Assembly (NCBI RefSeq): GCF_024294805.1
Contig: NZ_JANCLU010000004.1
Coordinates: 1-64,000 of the forward strand
From: Alsobacter ponti
GTDB lineage: Bacteria > Pseudomonadota > Alphaproteobacteria > Rhizobiales > Beijerinckiaceae
Reading direction: 5' to 3'
Length of the DNA: 64,000 nt
Shown: positions 29,913-38,120 of the stretch, piece by piece
How positions within the stretch are numbered: the first letter of the stretch is position 1
Layout: every line of letters begins with the position of its first letter
Notes under the pieces: model-generated
The model's database searches: none
The model's input: the letters and a program-made list of their open reading frames with translations, nothing else
What the model was told of the DNA's origin: nothing
Translations under genes and position numbers: made by a program

Positions 29913-31598
29913 ATGGACTACGTCGTCACCGCGCTGCGGAACAATCCCGAACTGGCGATCTTCCTGACGCTCGCCATCGGCTTTCTCGTCGGGAAGCTCC
30001 GGTTCGGGAGCTTCAGCCTCGGCATCGTGGTGGGCTGCCTGCTGGCCGGCGTGCTGATCGGCCAGCTCGACATCAAGGTGTCGCCGCTGGTCAAGACGAT
30101 CTTCTTCGATCTCTTCCTCTTCACCACCGGCTACAAGGTGGGGCCGCAGTTCTTCCGCGCGCTGAAGGCGGACGCGCTCCCGCAGGTGGCGCTGACGGTG
30201 GTGCTGTGCGTCTCCTGCCTGCTCACCGCCTTCCTGTTCTCCAAGCTGCTCGGCTACGACATCGGCACGGCGGCCGGGCTGCTGGCCGGCGCGTTCTCCG
30301 AGTCCACCGTCATCGGCACGGCCGGCGAGGCGATCCAGCGCCTGTCCCTGCCCGAGGCGGAGAAGGCGATGCTCGTCAACAACATTCCGGTCGCCTACGC
30401 CGTGACCTACCTGGTCGGCACGGCGGCGCTGGTCTGGTACATCCCGACCATCGGGCCGAAGCTGATGGGCGTCAGCCTCCGCGACGAGGCTGAGCGGATG
30501 CGAGGCGAGGTCGGCTCCGCGCGCGACGCCCCGGAAGGCGTCATGTCCGCCGCGCGTTCCTTCGACGCGCGGGCCTACCGCGTCGAGAATCCGGCCCTGT
30601 TCGACAAGACCGTCGCCCAGCTCGAGGCGATGCCGACGGACGCGCGCGTCTTCATCGCCCGCGTGCGGCGGGGGAACGACATCCTGGAGTCCGCGCCCGA
30701 CCTGGTCGTCCGCGGGGGCGACGTCGTGGCGGTGCTGACCCGCATGGAGCTGCACGCGGCGAAGGGCGAGCTCGTGGGCCAGGAAGTCGCCGACAAGGCG
30801 TTGCTCGACATTCCGGTGGAGTCGCTCGACGTGGTGGTCACTCACCGCTCGGTGGCGGGCAAGACGCTGGCCGATTTGGCGGGGCGCGACTTCGCGCGCG
30901 GCGTGTTCCTGTCGCGCATCATGCGCTCCGGCGTCGAGATGCCGATCGCGCCGGGGGCCGTGGTGGACAGGGGCGACGTGCTGCGGCTCATCGGCGCTCT
31001 GCCGGACGTGGAGCGCGCCGCCAAGGCGCTGGGCTACCCCGACCGGCGCACGGCCGAAACCGACATGGTGTTCGTCGGGCTCGGCATTTTCCTGGGCGGG
31101 CTGGCGGGGCTGCTTTCCCTCGTGGTCTGGGGCGTGCCCCTGACGCTGACGGCGAGCGGCGGCGCGCTGGTGATGGGCCTGGCCTTCGGCTGGCTGCGCT
31201 CCGTGTTCCCGGCGTTCGGCCGCATTCCCGAGCCGGCAATCTGGATCTTCGACACGATGGGCCTGTGCATGTTCATCTCGGTGGTGGGCCTCAGCGCCGG
31301 TCCAAGCTTCGTCGCCGGGCTGAAGAGCTCGGGCCTCAGCCTCGTGCTGGTCGGCCTCGTCTCCGCGCTGCTGCCGCACACGATCGCGATCCTGTTCGGC
31401 CGCTTCGTGCTGCGGATGAACCCGCTGATCGTGCTCGGCGCCTGCGCGGGAGCAGGCACCATCACCGCGGCGCTGCGCGCCGTGCAGGACGAGGCCAAGA
31501 GCAGCATCCCGGCGCTCGGCTACACCGTGCCTTACGCCATCGGCAACATCCTGCTCACGGCCTGGGGACCCGTCCTCGTGGCCCTCATGTCGATCTGA
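29913..31598 (+). CDS. AspT-family amino acid antiporter (second copy)
   Basis: A 561-residue paralogue of the 26838-28538 protein with the same plan: membrane half, two TrkA-C domains (about residues 210-365), membrane half. It keeps the canonical C-terminal AspT signature GAGTITAALRAVQDEAKSS and an N-terminal GYKVGPQFFRALKADALPQ. The paralogues differ throughout, so this is an old duplication, not a recent tandem copy. They may handle different amino acids or form a mixed complex. It starts 24 bases after the porin. Confidence 0.9.
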   Translation: MDYVVTALRNNPELAIFLTLAIGFLVGKLRFGSFSLGIVVGCLLAGVLIGQLDIKVSPLVKTIFFDLFLFTTGYKVGPQFFRALKADALPQVALTVVLCVSCLLTAFLFSKLLGYDIGTAAGLLAGAFSESTVIGTAGEAIQRLSLPEAEKAMLVNNIPVAYAVTYLVGTAALVWYIPTIGPKLMGVSLRDEAERMRGEVGSARDAPEGVMSAARSFDARAYRVENPALFDKTVAQLEAMPTDARVFIARVRRGNDILESAPDLVVRGGDVVAVLTRMELHAAKGELVGQEVADKALLDIPVESLDVVVTHRSVAGKTLADLAGRDFARGVFLSRIMRSGVEMPIAPGAVVDRGDVLRLIGALPDVERAAKALGYPDRRTAETDMVFVGLGIFLGGLAGLLSLVVWGVPLTLTASGGALVMGLAFGWLRSVFPAFGRIPEPAIWIFDTMGLCMFISVVGLSAGPSFVAGLKSSGLSLVLVGLVSALLPHTIAILFGRFVLRMNPLIVLGACAGAGTITAALRAVQDEAKSSIPALGYTVPYAIGNILLTAWGPVLVALMSI

Positions 31599-31636
31599 AC
31601 CGCCAATCTTCCTTCCCCCGATCCGGAGCCCCCGAC

Positions 31637-32053
31637 GTGCCAGACAAACTTCATCCGATGGCGACGGAGCACCTTCCCATCTTCATCCCGGCGCCGGGCG
31701 GCACGGACGTGCTCATGGTTGTCGTGGGCGTGTTCCTGGTGGCCGTCGTGCTGCTGGTGGGGCTGCTGTTCTTCTGGCTGCACACCCTGCCGGAGCGCAT
31801 GGCCCACAAGGGCAAGAAGCTCCAGTTCGAGATCGTCGCCGTGCTCGGCCTGCTGGCGCTGTTCACCCATGTCCACGCCTTCTGGGTGGCGGGACTGCTG
31901 CTGGCGCTCATCGATCTGCCGGACTTCGCGACCCCGATGCGCCGCATGGCGGACGCGCTCGAGCGCATCTCCGGCGTCGAGCCGGAACCTGATCCGAACG
32001 AAAGGCCGGATCGCGGCCATGCCGACGAGCCGCACGCAAGCCACGGAGCCTGA
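31637..32053 (+). CDS. Small two-TM inner-membrane protein
   Basis: A 138-residue protein I do not recognise by family. It has two hydrophobic segments (about residues 27-53, MVVVGVFLVAVVLLVGLLFF; and 67-90, QFEIVAVLGLLALFTHVHAF) and an acidic, hydrophilic C-tail. A GTG at 31637 with GGAG eight bases upstream is the likely start; the ATG at 31658 is an alternative. It ends three bases before the HlyD-type gene, the usual place for a small membrane partner of an adaptor protein, much as AaeX precedes AaeA in E. coli (analogy only). Confidence 0.75.
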   Translation: MPDKLHPMATEHLPIFIPAPGGTDVLMVVVGVFLVAVVLLVGLLFFWLHTLPERMAHKGKKLQFEIVAVLGLLALFTHVHAFWVAGLLLALIDLPDFATPMRRMADALERISGVEPEPDPNERPDRGHADEPHASHGA

Positions 32054-32056
32054 GCC

Positions 32057-33292
32057 ATGTTGGAACTGCTCCTGTGTTCGCTGCTCACGATCCTCCCCGA
32101 CTATCTCTACCGCCGCTACCGGCAGGGCAGGCGGCTGGGGCACGAGATCACGATCTATTCGGTGTGGTACGAGCTGCGCTGGGGCATCACGACCTGCCTC
32201 ATGCTCACCCTCGCCCTCATCACGACGGTGTTCTACAACCACCCCTCCACGAGCAATGTCACGTCGCTCTACCGCGCCATCCCGATCCTTTCAGAGACCA
32301 GCGGGCGGGTCGCGGAGATCTATGTCGGCGTCACGGGCGACCGGAAGATCGGCGAGCCCATCTTCAGGCTCGACAGCAGCCGCCAGGATGCCGCGCTCGA
32401 AACCGCGAGACGACGCGTCGCCGAGGTCGATGCCTCCATGGTGATGGCGAAGGCGGACCTCGCCGCCGCCGACGGCCAGATCCAGCAGGCCAAGGGCGCG
32501 TACGACCAGGCGCTGGAGGAGTTGCAGACCAAGGAGGAACTGCAGCGCCGCAACGCCGACATCGTCGCGCAGCGCGAGATCGAGAAGCTGCGCAACCTCG
32601 TCGAAGGACGCCAGGGCGGCGTCGTGGCGGCGGAAGCCGCGCGGCTGGCCGCCGAGACCAGGCTGACCACGCTGCTGCCCGCCGAAAAGGCGAGCGCCGA
32701 GGCCACGCTGGCGCAGGCCCAGGTCGACGTCGACAAGACCATGGTCCGCGCCGGCGTCACCGGCCGCATCGAGCAGTTCGTGCTGCGGGTCGGCGACGTC
32801 GTGAACCCGCTGATGCGCCCGGCCGGCGTGCTGATCCCGGAAGAATCGGGCCGCGGCCGGCTCCAGGCGGGGTTCGGCCAGATCGAGGCGCAGGTCATGC
32901 GCACCGGCATGATCGCCGAGGTGACCTGCGTGTCGAAGCCCTTCACGATCATCCCGATGGTCGTGACCGGCGTTCAGGACTTCATCGCCGCCGGCCAGGT
33001 CCGCACCGGCGAGCAGCTGATCGACATCCAGCAGGTGAACCGCCCGGGCACGATCCTCGTCTTCATGGAGCCGCTCTACCAGGGCGCGCTGGACGACGTG
33101 CCGCCCGGCAGCTCCTGCGTCGCCAACGCCTACAGCAACAATCACGACATCATCGTCGCCAAGGACACCGGCACCCTCAAGGCCGCCTACCTGCACATGG
33201 TCGACGCGCTGGCGCTCGTCCACGCGCTGATCCTTCGCATCCAGGCCTTGGTGCTTCCGTTCCAGACGCTGGTGTTCTCGGGCGGCCACTGA
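32057..33292 (+). CDS. HlyD/EmrA-type membrane fusion (periplasmic adaptor) protein
   Basis: A 411-residue protein. One N-terminal membrane anchor (about residues 45-68, TTCLMLTLALITTVFY) is followed by a split biotinyl-lipoyl domain (ILSETSGRVAEIYV...GDRKIGEPIFRLD and MVRAGVTGRIEQFVLRVGD), a long coiled coil (about 115-230, Ala/Glu/Gln-rich) and a beta-barrel domain. A C-terminal hydrophobic helical stretch (ALALVHALILRIQALVL) is unusual. Adaptors bridge inner-membrane pumps to outer-membrane channels, yet no ABC, MFS or RND pump is encoded here. The exchangers and the porin of this operon are the only visible partners. Confidence 0.87.
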   Translation: MLELLLCSLLTILPDYLYRRYRQGRRLGHEITIYSVWYELRWGITTCLMLTLALITTVFYNHPSTSNVTSLYRAIPILSETSGRVAEIYVGVTGDRKIGEPIFRLDSSRQDAALETARRRVAEVDASMVMAKADLAAADGQIQQAKGAYDQALEELQTKEELQRRNADIVAQREIEKLRNLVEGRQGGVVAAEAARLAAETRLTTLLPAEKASAEATLAQAQVDVDKTMVRAGVTGRIEQFVLRVGDVVNPLMRPAGVLIPEESGRGRLQAGFGQIEAQVMRTGMIAEVTCVSKPFTIIPMVVTGVQDFIAAGQVRTGEQLIDIQQVNRPGTILVFMEPLYQGALDDVPPGSSCVANAYSNNHDIIVAKDTGTLKAAYLHMVDALALVHALILRIQALVLPFQTLVFSGGH

Positions 33293-33297
33293 CGAGG

Positions 33298-33320
33298 CGC
33301 GCCGGGACGCGCCCGGCGCG
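33298..33320. terminator. Hairpin closing the decarboxylase operon
   Basis: CGCGCCGGG (33298-33306) and CCCGGCGCG (33312-33320) form a perfect 9-bp stem with a 5-base loop in the 43-base gap between the convergent HlyD-type and CoA-transferase genes. No T-run. Confidence 0.55.
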
Positions 33321-33335
33321 GCGATCCAGGTCGCC

Positions 33336-34463
33336 TCAATGGTCCTCGCCGCCGCCCGGCGGCGGGGCGTGTTCGCCCACCGCCGGGACCCGGCCGTAGC
33401 GGCGCTCCTCTCCGGCGATGCGCGGCGCGGGGGCCGGCAGCGACACGGGGCCGGCCGGGGTGTCCACCTCGATGCGCCGCAAATGCGGGTGGCGCGACAG
33501 GGCCGCCATGTCGTTCACCGCCGCGAAGGCGGTGTCGGCCTGCGTGAGGCGGGCGACCGCCGCGTCGGCGGTCAGCGCCGCGAACGCCGACGCCACCGCG
33601 GCGTCGGTCTCCGGCCGGTTGCGGACGCGCGCCACGTTGGTGGCGAAGCGCGCGTCGCCCGCCAGCTCCGGCCGGCGCAGGAAGGCGGCGCAGAACGACG
33701 CCCATTCGCGATCGCTCTGGATCGAGACGAGGATGTCCTTTCCGTCGCCGGTGCGGAACACGCCATAGGGCGAGATGGAGGGGTGCGCGAGGCCGAGCCG
33801 CGGCGGCGGCTTCCCGCCCTCCGCGTGCAGCAGCGGCACGGTGAGCCAGTCGGCCATCACGTCGAACATGGAGACCTGGATGTCGCGGCCCTCGCCCGTG
33901 ACGCCGCGCGCGATCAACGCCTCGAGCACGGCGGCGTGCGCCGTCGCCCCGGTGGCGATGTCGACGATCGAGACGCCGACCCGCGCCGGCGCGTCCGGGC
34001 CGCCGGTGATCGAGCTCAAGCCCGATTCCGCCTGGATCAGCAGGTCGTAGGCCTTGCGCGCGGCGTAGGGTCCCGTCTCGCCATAGCCGCTGATCGAGCA
34101 CGTGATCAGGCGCGGGAAGGCGGCGCGCAGCTCCGGGATGGCGAGCCCCATGCGCGCGAACGCGCCGGGCTTGAGGTTCTGCACCAGCACGTCGGCGTCC
34201 GCCAGCAGGCCGCGCAGCGCGCTCCGTCCGCCCGGCGTGGCGAGGTCGAGCACCAGCGACTCCTTGCCCCGGTTCAGCCAGACGAAATAGCTGCTCTGCC
34301 CCTTCGCCACGTCGTCGTAGCCGCGGGCGAAGTCGCCTTCCGGCCGCTCGATCTTGATGACGCGCGCGCCCGCGTCGGCGAGCCGCGAGGTGCAGAACGG
34401 AGCCGCCACCGCCTGCTCGACGGCGACGACGGTGAGCCCCGCCAGAGGCAGGCGCGCCGTCAT
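33336..34463 (-). CDS. CaiB/BaiF family (class III) CoA transferase
   Basis: A 375-residue formyl-CoA transferase-like protein. Typical blocks: N-terminal LAGLTVVAVEQAVAAPFC, RVIKIERPEGDFARG, LDLATPGGR, the catalytic aspartate Asp140 in KAYDLLIQAESGL, and GEGRDIQVSMFDVMAD. It moves CoA between an acyl-CoA and a free acid, activating a carboxylic acid. Start 34463 is at a TGATG stop-start overlap with the acyl-CoA dehydrogenase; the frame is open upstream but that part is antisense-like. The pair likely activates and desaturates one acid. The substrate is unknown. Confidence 0.92.
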   Translation of the reverse strand: MTARLPLAGLTVVAVEQAVAAPFCTSRLADAGARVIKIERPEGDFARGYDDVAKGQSSYFVWLNRGKESLVLDLATPGGRSALRGLLADADVLVQNLKPGAFARMGLAIPELRAAFPRLITCSISGYGETGPYAARKAYDLLIQAESGLSSITGGPDAPARVGVSIVDIATGATAHAAVLEALIARGVTGEGRDIQVSMFDVMADWLTVPLLHAEGGKPPPRLGLAHPSISPYGVFRTGDGKDILVSIQSDREWASFCAAFLRRPELAGDARFATNVARVRNRPETDAAVASAFAALTADAAVARLTQADTAFAAVNDMAALSRHPHLRRIEVDTPAGPVSLPAPAPRIAGEERRYGRVPAVGEHAPPPGGGEDH

Positions 34464-35626
34464 CAGAACGACCTCGGCAGGCCGAGCACGTGCTCGGCGA
34501 CATAGGCGAGGATGAGGTTGGTCGAGATCGGCGCGACCTGGTACAGGCGCGTCTCGCGGAACTTGCGCTCGACGTCGTATTCGTGGGCGAAGCCGAAGCC
34601 GCCGTGGAACTGGATGCAGGCGTTGGCCGCCTCCCAGCTCGCCTTGGCGGCGAGGTACTTCGCCATGTTGGCCTGCGCCCCGCAGGGCAGGCCGGCGTCG
34701 AACAGCCGGCACGCCTCGAAGCGCATCAGGTTCGCCGCCTCCACCTCGATGTAGCTCTCGGCGATCGGGAACTGCACGCCCTGGTTCTGGCCGATCGGCC
34801 GCCCGAACACGACGCGCTCCTTGGCGTAGGCCGTGACCTTGTCGACGAACCAGTAGCCGTCGCCGATGCACTCGGCGGCGATCAGCGTGCGCTCGGCGTT
34901 GAGCCCGTCGAGGATGTAGCGGAAGCCCTTGCCCTCCTCGCCGATCAGGTTCTCGGCGGGGATCTCCAGGTCGTCGAAGAACAGCTCGGCCGTCTCATGG
35001 TTGACCATGTTGGCGATGGGGCGGGCCTCGAGGCCGCGGCCGAACGCCTCGCGCAGGTCGACGATGAAGATCGACAGGCCCTCGGACTTCTTCGCCACCT
35101 CGGCGAGCGGCGTGGTGCGGGCGAGCAGGATCATCAGGTCCGAGTGCAGCACGCGCGAGATCCACACCTTCTGGCCGTTGACCACGTAGCGGTCGCCGCG
35201 GCGCACCGCCGTGGTCTTCAGGCTGGTCGTGTCGGTGCCGGAAGTGGGCTCGGTGACGCCCATGGATTGCAGGCGCAATTCGCCCGAGGCGATGGCGGGC
35301 AGATAGCGCCGCTTCTGCTCCGGCGAGCCGTGCCGCACCAGCGTGCCCATGTTGTACATCTGGCCGTGGCACGCGCCGGAATTGCCGCCGCTGCGGTTGA
35401 TCTCCTCCATGATGACGGAGGCCTCGGCGAGGCCGAGCCCCGCGCCGCCATACTCCTCGGGTATCAGCGCCGCCAGCCAGCCCGCGCGCGCCAGCGCGTC
35501 GACGAACGCCTCCGGGTAGCCGCGCTCGGCGTCGACCTTGCGGTGGTACTCGGGTGGAAACTCCGCGCACAGGGCGCGCACCGCCTCCCTGATCTCGCGA
35601 TAGTCGTCGCTGGCTCGTCCGGTCAT
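34463..35626 (-). CDS. Acyl-CoA dehydrogenase family flavoprotein
   Basis: A 387-residue ACAD with MGVTEPTSGTDTTSLKT (FAD/substrate loop), NGQKVWIS and IQFHGGFGFAHEYDVER. The usual C-terminal catalytic Glu of the YEGT motif is absent (the chain reads LYQVAPISTN), whereas GLNAER contains Glu245 in the position used by isovaleryl-CoA dehydrogenase; that residue is my candidate base. An ATG at 35626 with GGAAG seven bases upstream is preferred to a GTG at 35644. It shares one base with the downstream CoA transferase, so the two are coupled. Confidence 0.92.
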   Translation of the reverse strand: MTGRASDDYREIREAVRALCAEFPPEYHRKVDAERGYPEAFVDALARAGWLAALIPEEYGGAGLGLAEASVIMEEINRSGGNSGACHGQMYNMGTLVRHGSPEQKRRYLPAIASGELRLQSMGVTEPTSGTDTTSLKTTAVRRGDRYVVNGQKVWISRVLHSDLMILLARTTPLAEVAKKSEGLSIFIVDLREAFGRGLEARPIANMVNHETAELFFDDLEIPAENLIGEEGKGFRYILDGLNAERTLIAAECIGDGYWFVDKVTAYAKERVVFGRPIGQNQGVQFPIAESYIEVEAANLMRFEACRLFDAGLPCGAQANMAKYLAAKASWEAANACIQFHGGFGFAHEYDVERKFRETRLYQVAPISTNLILAYVAEHVLGLPRSF

Positions 35627-35762
35627 GGCGTCGCTTCCAGGCACGGCCGAACCGGCGGCCCACCCGCCGACCCGACCTCACCCTCCATACCCCGCCCGGG
35701 GGGTGCGGTGGAATGGGGGGCCGCGCCATGTCGCGATAAGCCGCGCCGTGGCGGCGCGCGCC

Positions 35763-36236
35763 TCAGCGTTCGCCGCGCTTCCAGCGCCTGTCCGGGAGGT
35801 GGCCGGTGCTGTCCGGCAGCATCAGCATCGCCACCTTGACCTCGCGGGCGAAGTGCACGAGCGAGCCCATCAGGAGGGCGAGCGCGGTGGAGAACAGCAC
35901 CGCGACGCCGACCTGGTGGCGCGCGCCCACGAAGGCCGACCCGAAGGCGACGATGAGCAGCAGCGCGGTGACGAGCGCGCTCAGCACCGCGAGGTAGATC
36001 GCGCGGTGCAGCATGCGCATCCTGTCGTGCAGCAGGGCGATGTACTTCTTGTCCTCCTCTTCCGAGCCGGCCGCGTTGAGCCGGGCGCGCCACTGGTCGC
36101 CGACGCGCTCGGAGCGCGTCACGAGGATGGACAGGAACGCCGCGACCGCGCCGAGCATGAAGGACGGCGCGGTGGCGTGCGAGATCACCGCGTTGAGCCT
36201 CTCGGAGTCCAGGCTTTCGGTGAGGAGACTGGACAT
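35763..36236 (-). CDS. DUF2721 family membrane protein
   Basis: A 157-residue protein with three hydrophobic segments (about residues 24-42, 78-100 and 110-130) separated by a charged loop (SEEEDKKYIALLHDRMRMLHRAIYL region), fitting DUF2721. No enzymatic motif is seen and the role is unknown. It starts 28 bases downstream of the lipoprotein stop. The 136 bases between it and the acyl-CoA dehydrogenase gene hold no ORF that I support. Confidence 0.78.
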   Translation of the reverse strand: MSSLLTESLDSERLNAVISHATAPSFMLGAVAAFLSILVTRSERVGDQWRARLNAAGSEEEDKKYIALLHDRMRMLHRAIYLAVLSALVTALLLIVAFGSAFVGARHQVGVAVLFSTALALLMGSLVHFAREVKVAMLMLPDSTGHLPDRRWKRGER

Positions 36237-36264
36237 GAGCGGCCGACCGGGTTGCGGGGGACAA

Positions 36265-36783
36265 CTATTTGGCGAGTTCGATCAGAAGTTCGTCCTGTCC
36301 CATGCTGAGCGTCAAGCCTTCGCTCTGCCCGACGAGGTGCATGATCGCGCCGGCCTTGTTCTCCAGCCACAATTCGCTGCGGCCGCCGGTGTCGAAGTCG
36401 AGGCCGAGCGGCCCCGTGCCTTCCACCCACACGCCCGCGAGCTGGGACGGGTCGTCGAGCTTGTAGATGTCGCCCGACACCTGCCGGCGGGAGACGCTGC
36501 CCGGGCCCATCACCGTGCCGACGACGCGGAACGGGTAGGTCTTGCCCTTCATCGTGAGCACGCCCTTGCCGACGCCGGCCCCGCCCACGAACGCCTCGGT
36601 GAGCGTCACTTTTCCGGAGGGCTTGAGGCCGGTGATGTCCTGCTGCGTCGGCGCCCTCATCGGCACCGGGCTGTCGGCCTCCATGGTGGCGCAGCCGGCC
36701 AGGGGCAGCGCGGCGCAGCCGGCCAGCAGGAGGACGCGAGCGGCGGTGAATGGCGCGCGGGCGCGCGCGGCGATGCGGTTCAT
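36265..36783 (-). CDS. Predicted outer-membrane/periplasmic lipoprotein
   Basis: A 172-residue protein I do not recognise. An Arg-rich start and hydrophobic stretch lead to two possible lipoboxes, LLLAGC (Cys23) and LPLAGC (Cys31). The mature part is small, glycine-rich and beta-like, with AFVGGAGVGKGVLTMKGK and SRRQVSGDIYKL. The ATG at 36783 follows the 36810-36833 hairpin. Neighbours are other small envelope proteins. An envelope-integrity role is only a guess. Confidence 0.7.
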   Translation of the reverse strand: MNRIAARARAPFTAARVLLLAGCAALPLAGCATMEADSPVPMRAPTQQDITGLKPSGKVTLTEAFVGGAGVGKGVLTMKGKTYPFRVVGTVMGPGSVSRRQVSGDIYKLDDPSQLAGVWVEGTGPLGLDFDTGGRSELWLENKAGAIMHLVGQSEGLTLSMGQDELLIELAK

Positions 36784-36809
36784 CTGGGATCCCCGGGGGT
36801 GTGAGCGAG

Positions 36810-36833
36810 GGCGGGGCGCTGGCGCGCCCCGCC
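36810..36833 (-). terminator. GC hairpin between two lipoprotein genes
   Basis: GGCGGGGCGC (36810-36819) and GCGCCCCGCC (36824-36833) are a perfect 10-bp stem with a 4-base loop, 18 bases after the 36852-37217 gene. No U-run follows. Confidence 0.5.
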
Positions 36834-36851
36834 GGAGGGAGGCGTGGAGGG

Positions 36852-37217
36852 TCAGTTCCTGACCTTGACGTTGACGGTGACGATGGACGTGCCGCTGCCG
36901 GCGTTGCCCTGGCCGGTGAGGCTCATCTTGAACTGGTCCGGGCCGGCATAGCCGGCCGCCGGCGTGTAGCCGTAGGTCGTGCCGCTGACGAAGGCCGTGC
37001 CGTGGCTGGCCTGCTGCACGATGGCCGAGTTGGTCATCATCGCGCCCCACAGGTCGAGCGTGGCGGAACAGCCCGCGCCGCCGACATAGAGCAGCCAGGT
37101 CGAGTTCTGGCCGAAGCCGAAGGACGACGCCTCCGGCATGCACTGCGTGCCCTGCGAGGCGCTGACGCAGCCGCCGAGCGAAGCGACGACGCCCACAGCG
37201 AGAAGACGTTTCAACAT
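36852..37217 (-). CDS. Small lipoprotein with Ig-like/cadherin-like domain
   Basis: A 121-residue protein. The signal ends in a lipobox ASLGGC (Cys17). The mature part contains two further cysteines (TQCMPEA and GGAGCSA), likely a disulfide, and a C-terminal beta-sandwich pattern TYGYTPAAGYAGPDQFKMSL...TVNVKV resembling bacterial Ig-like (Big/cadherin-like) repeats. It is a single-domain surface or periplasmic protein of unknown role. It starts 67 bases after the preceding minus-strand gene. Confidence 0.72.
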   Translation of the reverse strand: MLKRLLAVGVVASLGGCVSASQGTQCMPEASSFGFGQNSTWLLYVGGAGCSATLDLWGAMMTNSAIVQQASHGTAFVSGTTYGYTPAAGYAGPDQFKMSLTGQGNAGSGTSIVTVNVKVRN

Positions 37218-37284
37218 GGCGAATCCTGTCCCGTGAGAGAGTGGCGGAAAAGGTGGGACGGGAGGCCGCGCCGGCGGCTCCGCG

Positions 37285-38022
37285 TCAGTAGCACGGCGGA
37301 TAGGGGTAGTAGCCGCAGGGGGGCGGGGCGTAGTAGGGCCGCGCGGCGGCCGCCGCCGCGCCCACCATCGCCCCGGCGGCGAGGCCCGCGCCGACGCCGT
37401 AGACGGGCTCGGCCGGGTGCCCGTACCAGGCGCCGTGGTAGACCGGCGCGTGGTAGTACGCGCCGCCGAAGCCGCCGACATGGGCCACTCCGCCCCCGTA
37501 GGGACCGCGCACCGCGAAGGCGTCGATGAACACCGCGACCGGCCCGGAGGCTCCCGTCAGCGCGCCCTCGAGCACGGCGACGTCGAAGGTCAGCGTGGTC
37601 CCGTCGAGCTTGGGCGACTTCAGCACGACGACCGCGTCGGCGACCTCGCCCGGATTGGCGCCGAGCACCGACACCGTGGCGTTGGGCGGGTCCTTGGCGA
37701 AGTTGTCCTTGCCTTCGTCCCACTGCATGATGAACTGCTTCGTCATCTCGTGGCCGGCCGCGCGCACCGGCCGGTCGGCGAAGACGATGGTGTTGGTGGC
37801 GATCCCGGTCAGGACCAGCTTGCCGCCCTCGAGCTTGGCGCCGGCGGCGTTGAGCACGGCCAGCGACGGTACCGGGCGGCTCTGGGCGGCGGGCACGCCG
37901 ATCGACTTCTCCAGCGGGACGTGCTTCTTCGCCTCCTGCGCCGAAGCGGCTCCGGCGGCGAGGCAGAGGAGGGCGACCAGCGCCAGCGAACGGACGGGCC
38001 GCGAGGACATCTCGGCGATCAT
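37285..38022 (-). CDS. Exported protein with Tyr/Pro/Gly-rich tail
   Basis: A 245-residue protein I do not recognise. It has a signal peptide (SLALVALLCLAAGAASA) and a mature region of about 130 residues without clear motifs (TGIATNTIVFADRPVRAAGHEMTK region), suggesting a soluble beta-domain. The last ~75 residues are low-complexity, rich in Gly, Ala, Tyr, His and Pro, ending ARPYYAPPPCGYYPYPPCY. Such tails often face the cell surface. Start 38022 is chosen because GGAG lies six bases before it; an ATG at 38010 is possible. Confidence 0.7.
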   Translation of the reverse strand: MIAEMSSRPVRSLALVALLCLAAGAASAQEAKKHVPLEKSIGVPAAQSRPVPSLAVLNAAGAKLEGGKLVLTGIATNTIVFADRPVRAAGHEMTKQFIMQWDEGKDNFAKDPPNATVSVLGANPGEVADAVVVLKSPKLDGTTLTFDVAVLEGALTGASGPVAVFIDAFAVRGPYGGGVAHVGGFGGAYYHAPVYHGAWYGHPAEPVYGVGAGLAAGAMVGAAAAAARPYYAPPPCGYYPYPPCY

Positions 38023-38075
38023 GGCTAACTCCGATGTTGAAGGGGACGGCGCGGCGGCCGATCCGTCGCGCGGCG

Positions 38076-38108
38076 CCGCCGTCGCGCCCGCGAACGGGGC
38101 GACGGCGG
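38076..38108 (-). terminator. GC hairpin after the HdeA-like gene
   Basis: CCGCCGTCGC (38076-38085) and GCGACGGCGG (38099-38108) form a perfect 10-bp stem, with further C/G pairing possible in the loop. It lies 12 bases beyond the HdeA-like stop. Confidence 0.5.
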
Positions 38109-38120
38109 ACGCGGGTCGCG

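Noticed and set aside
24108-31379. A 7.3-kb open frame on the minus strand (over 2400 codons) antisense to the decarboxylase/AspT/porin genes
   Set aside because: It is a shadow of strong third-position G/C bias. Its product is His/Arg/Asp/Val-rich with no domain, and the opposite strand holds well-supported genes.
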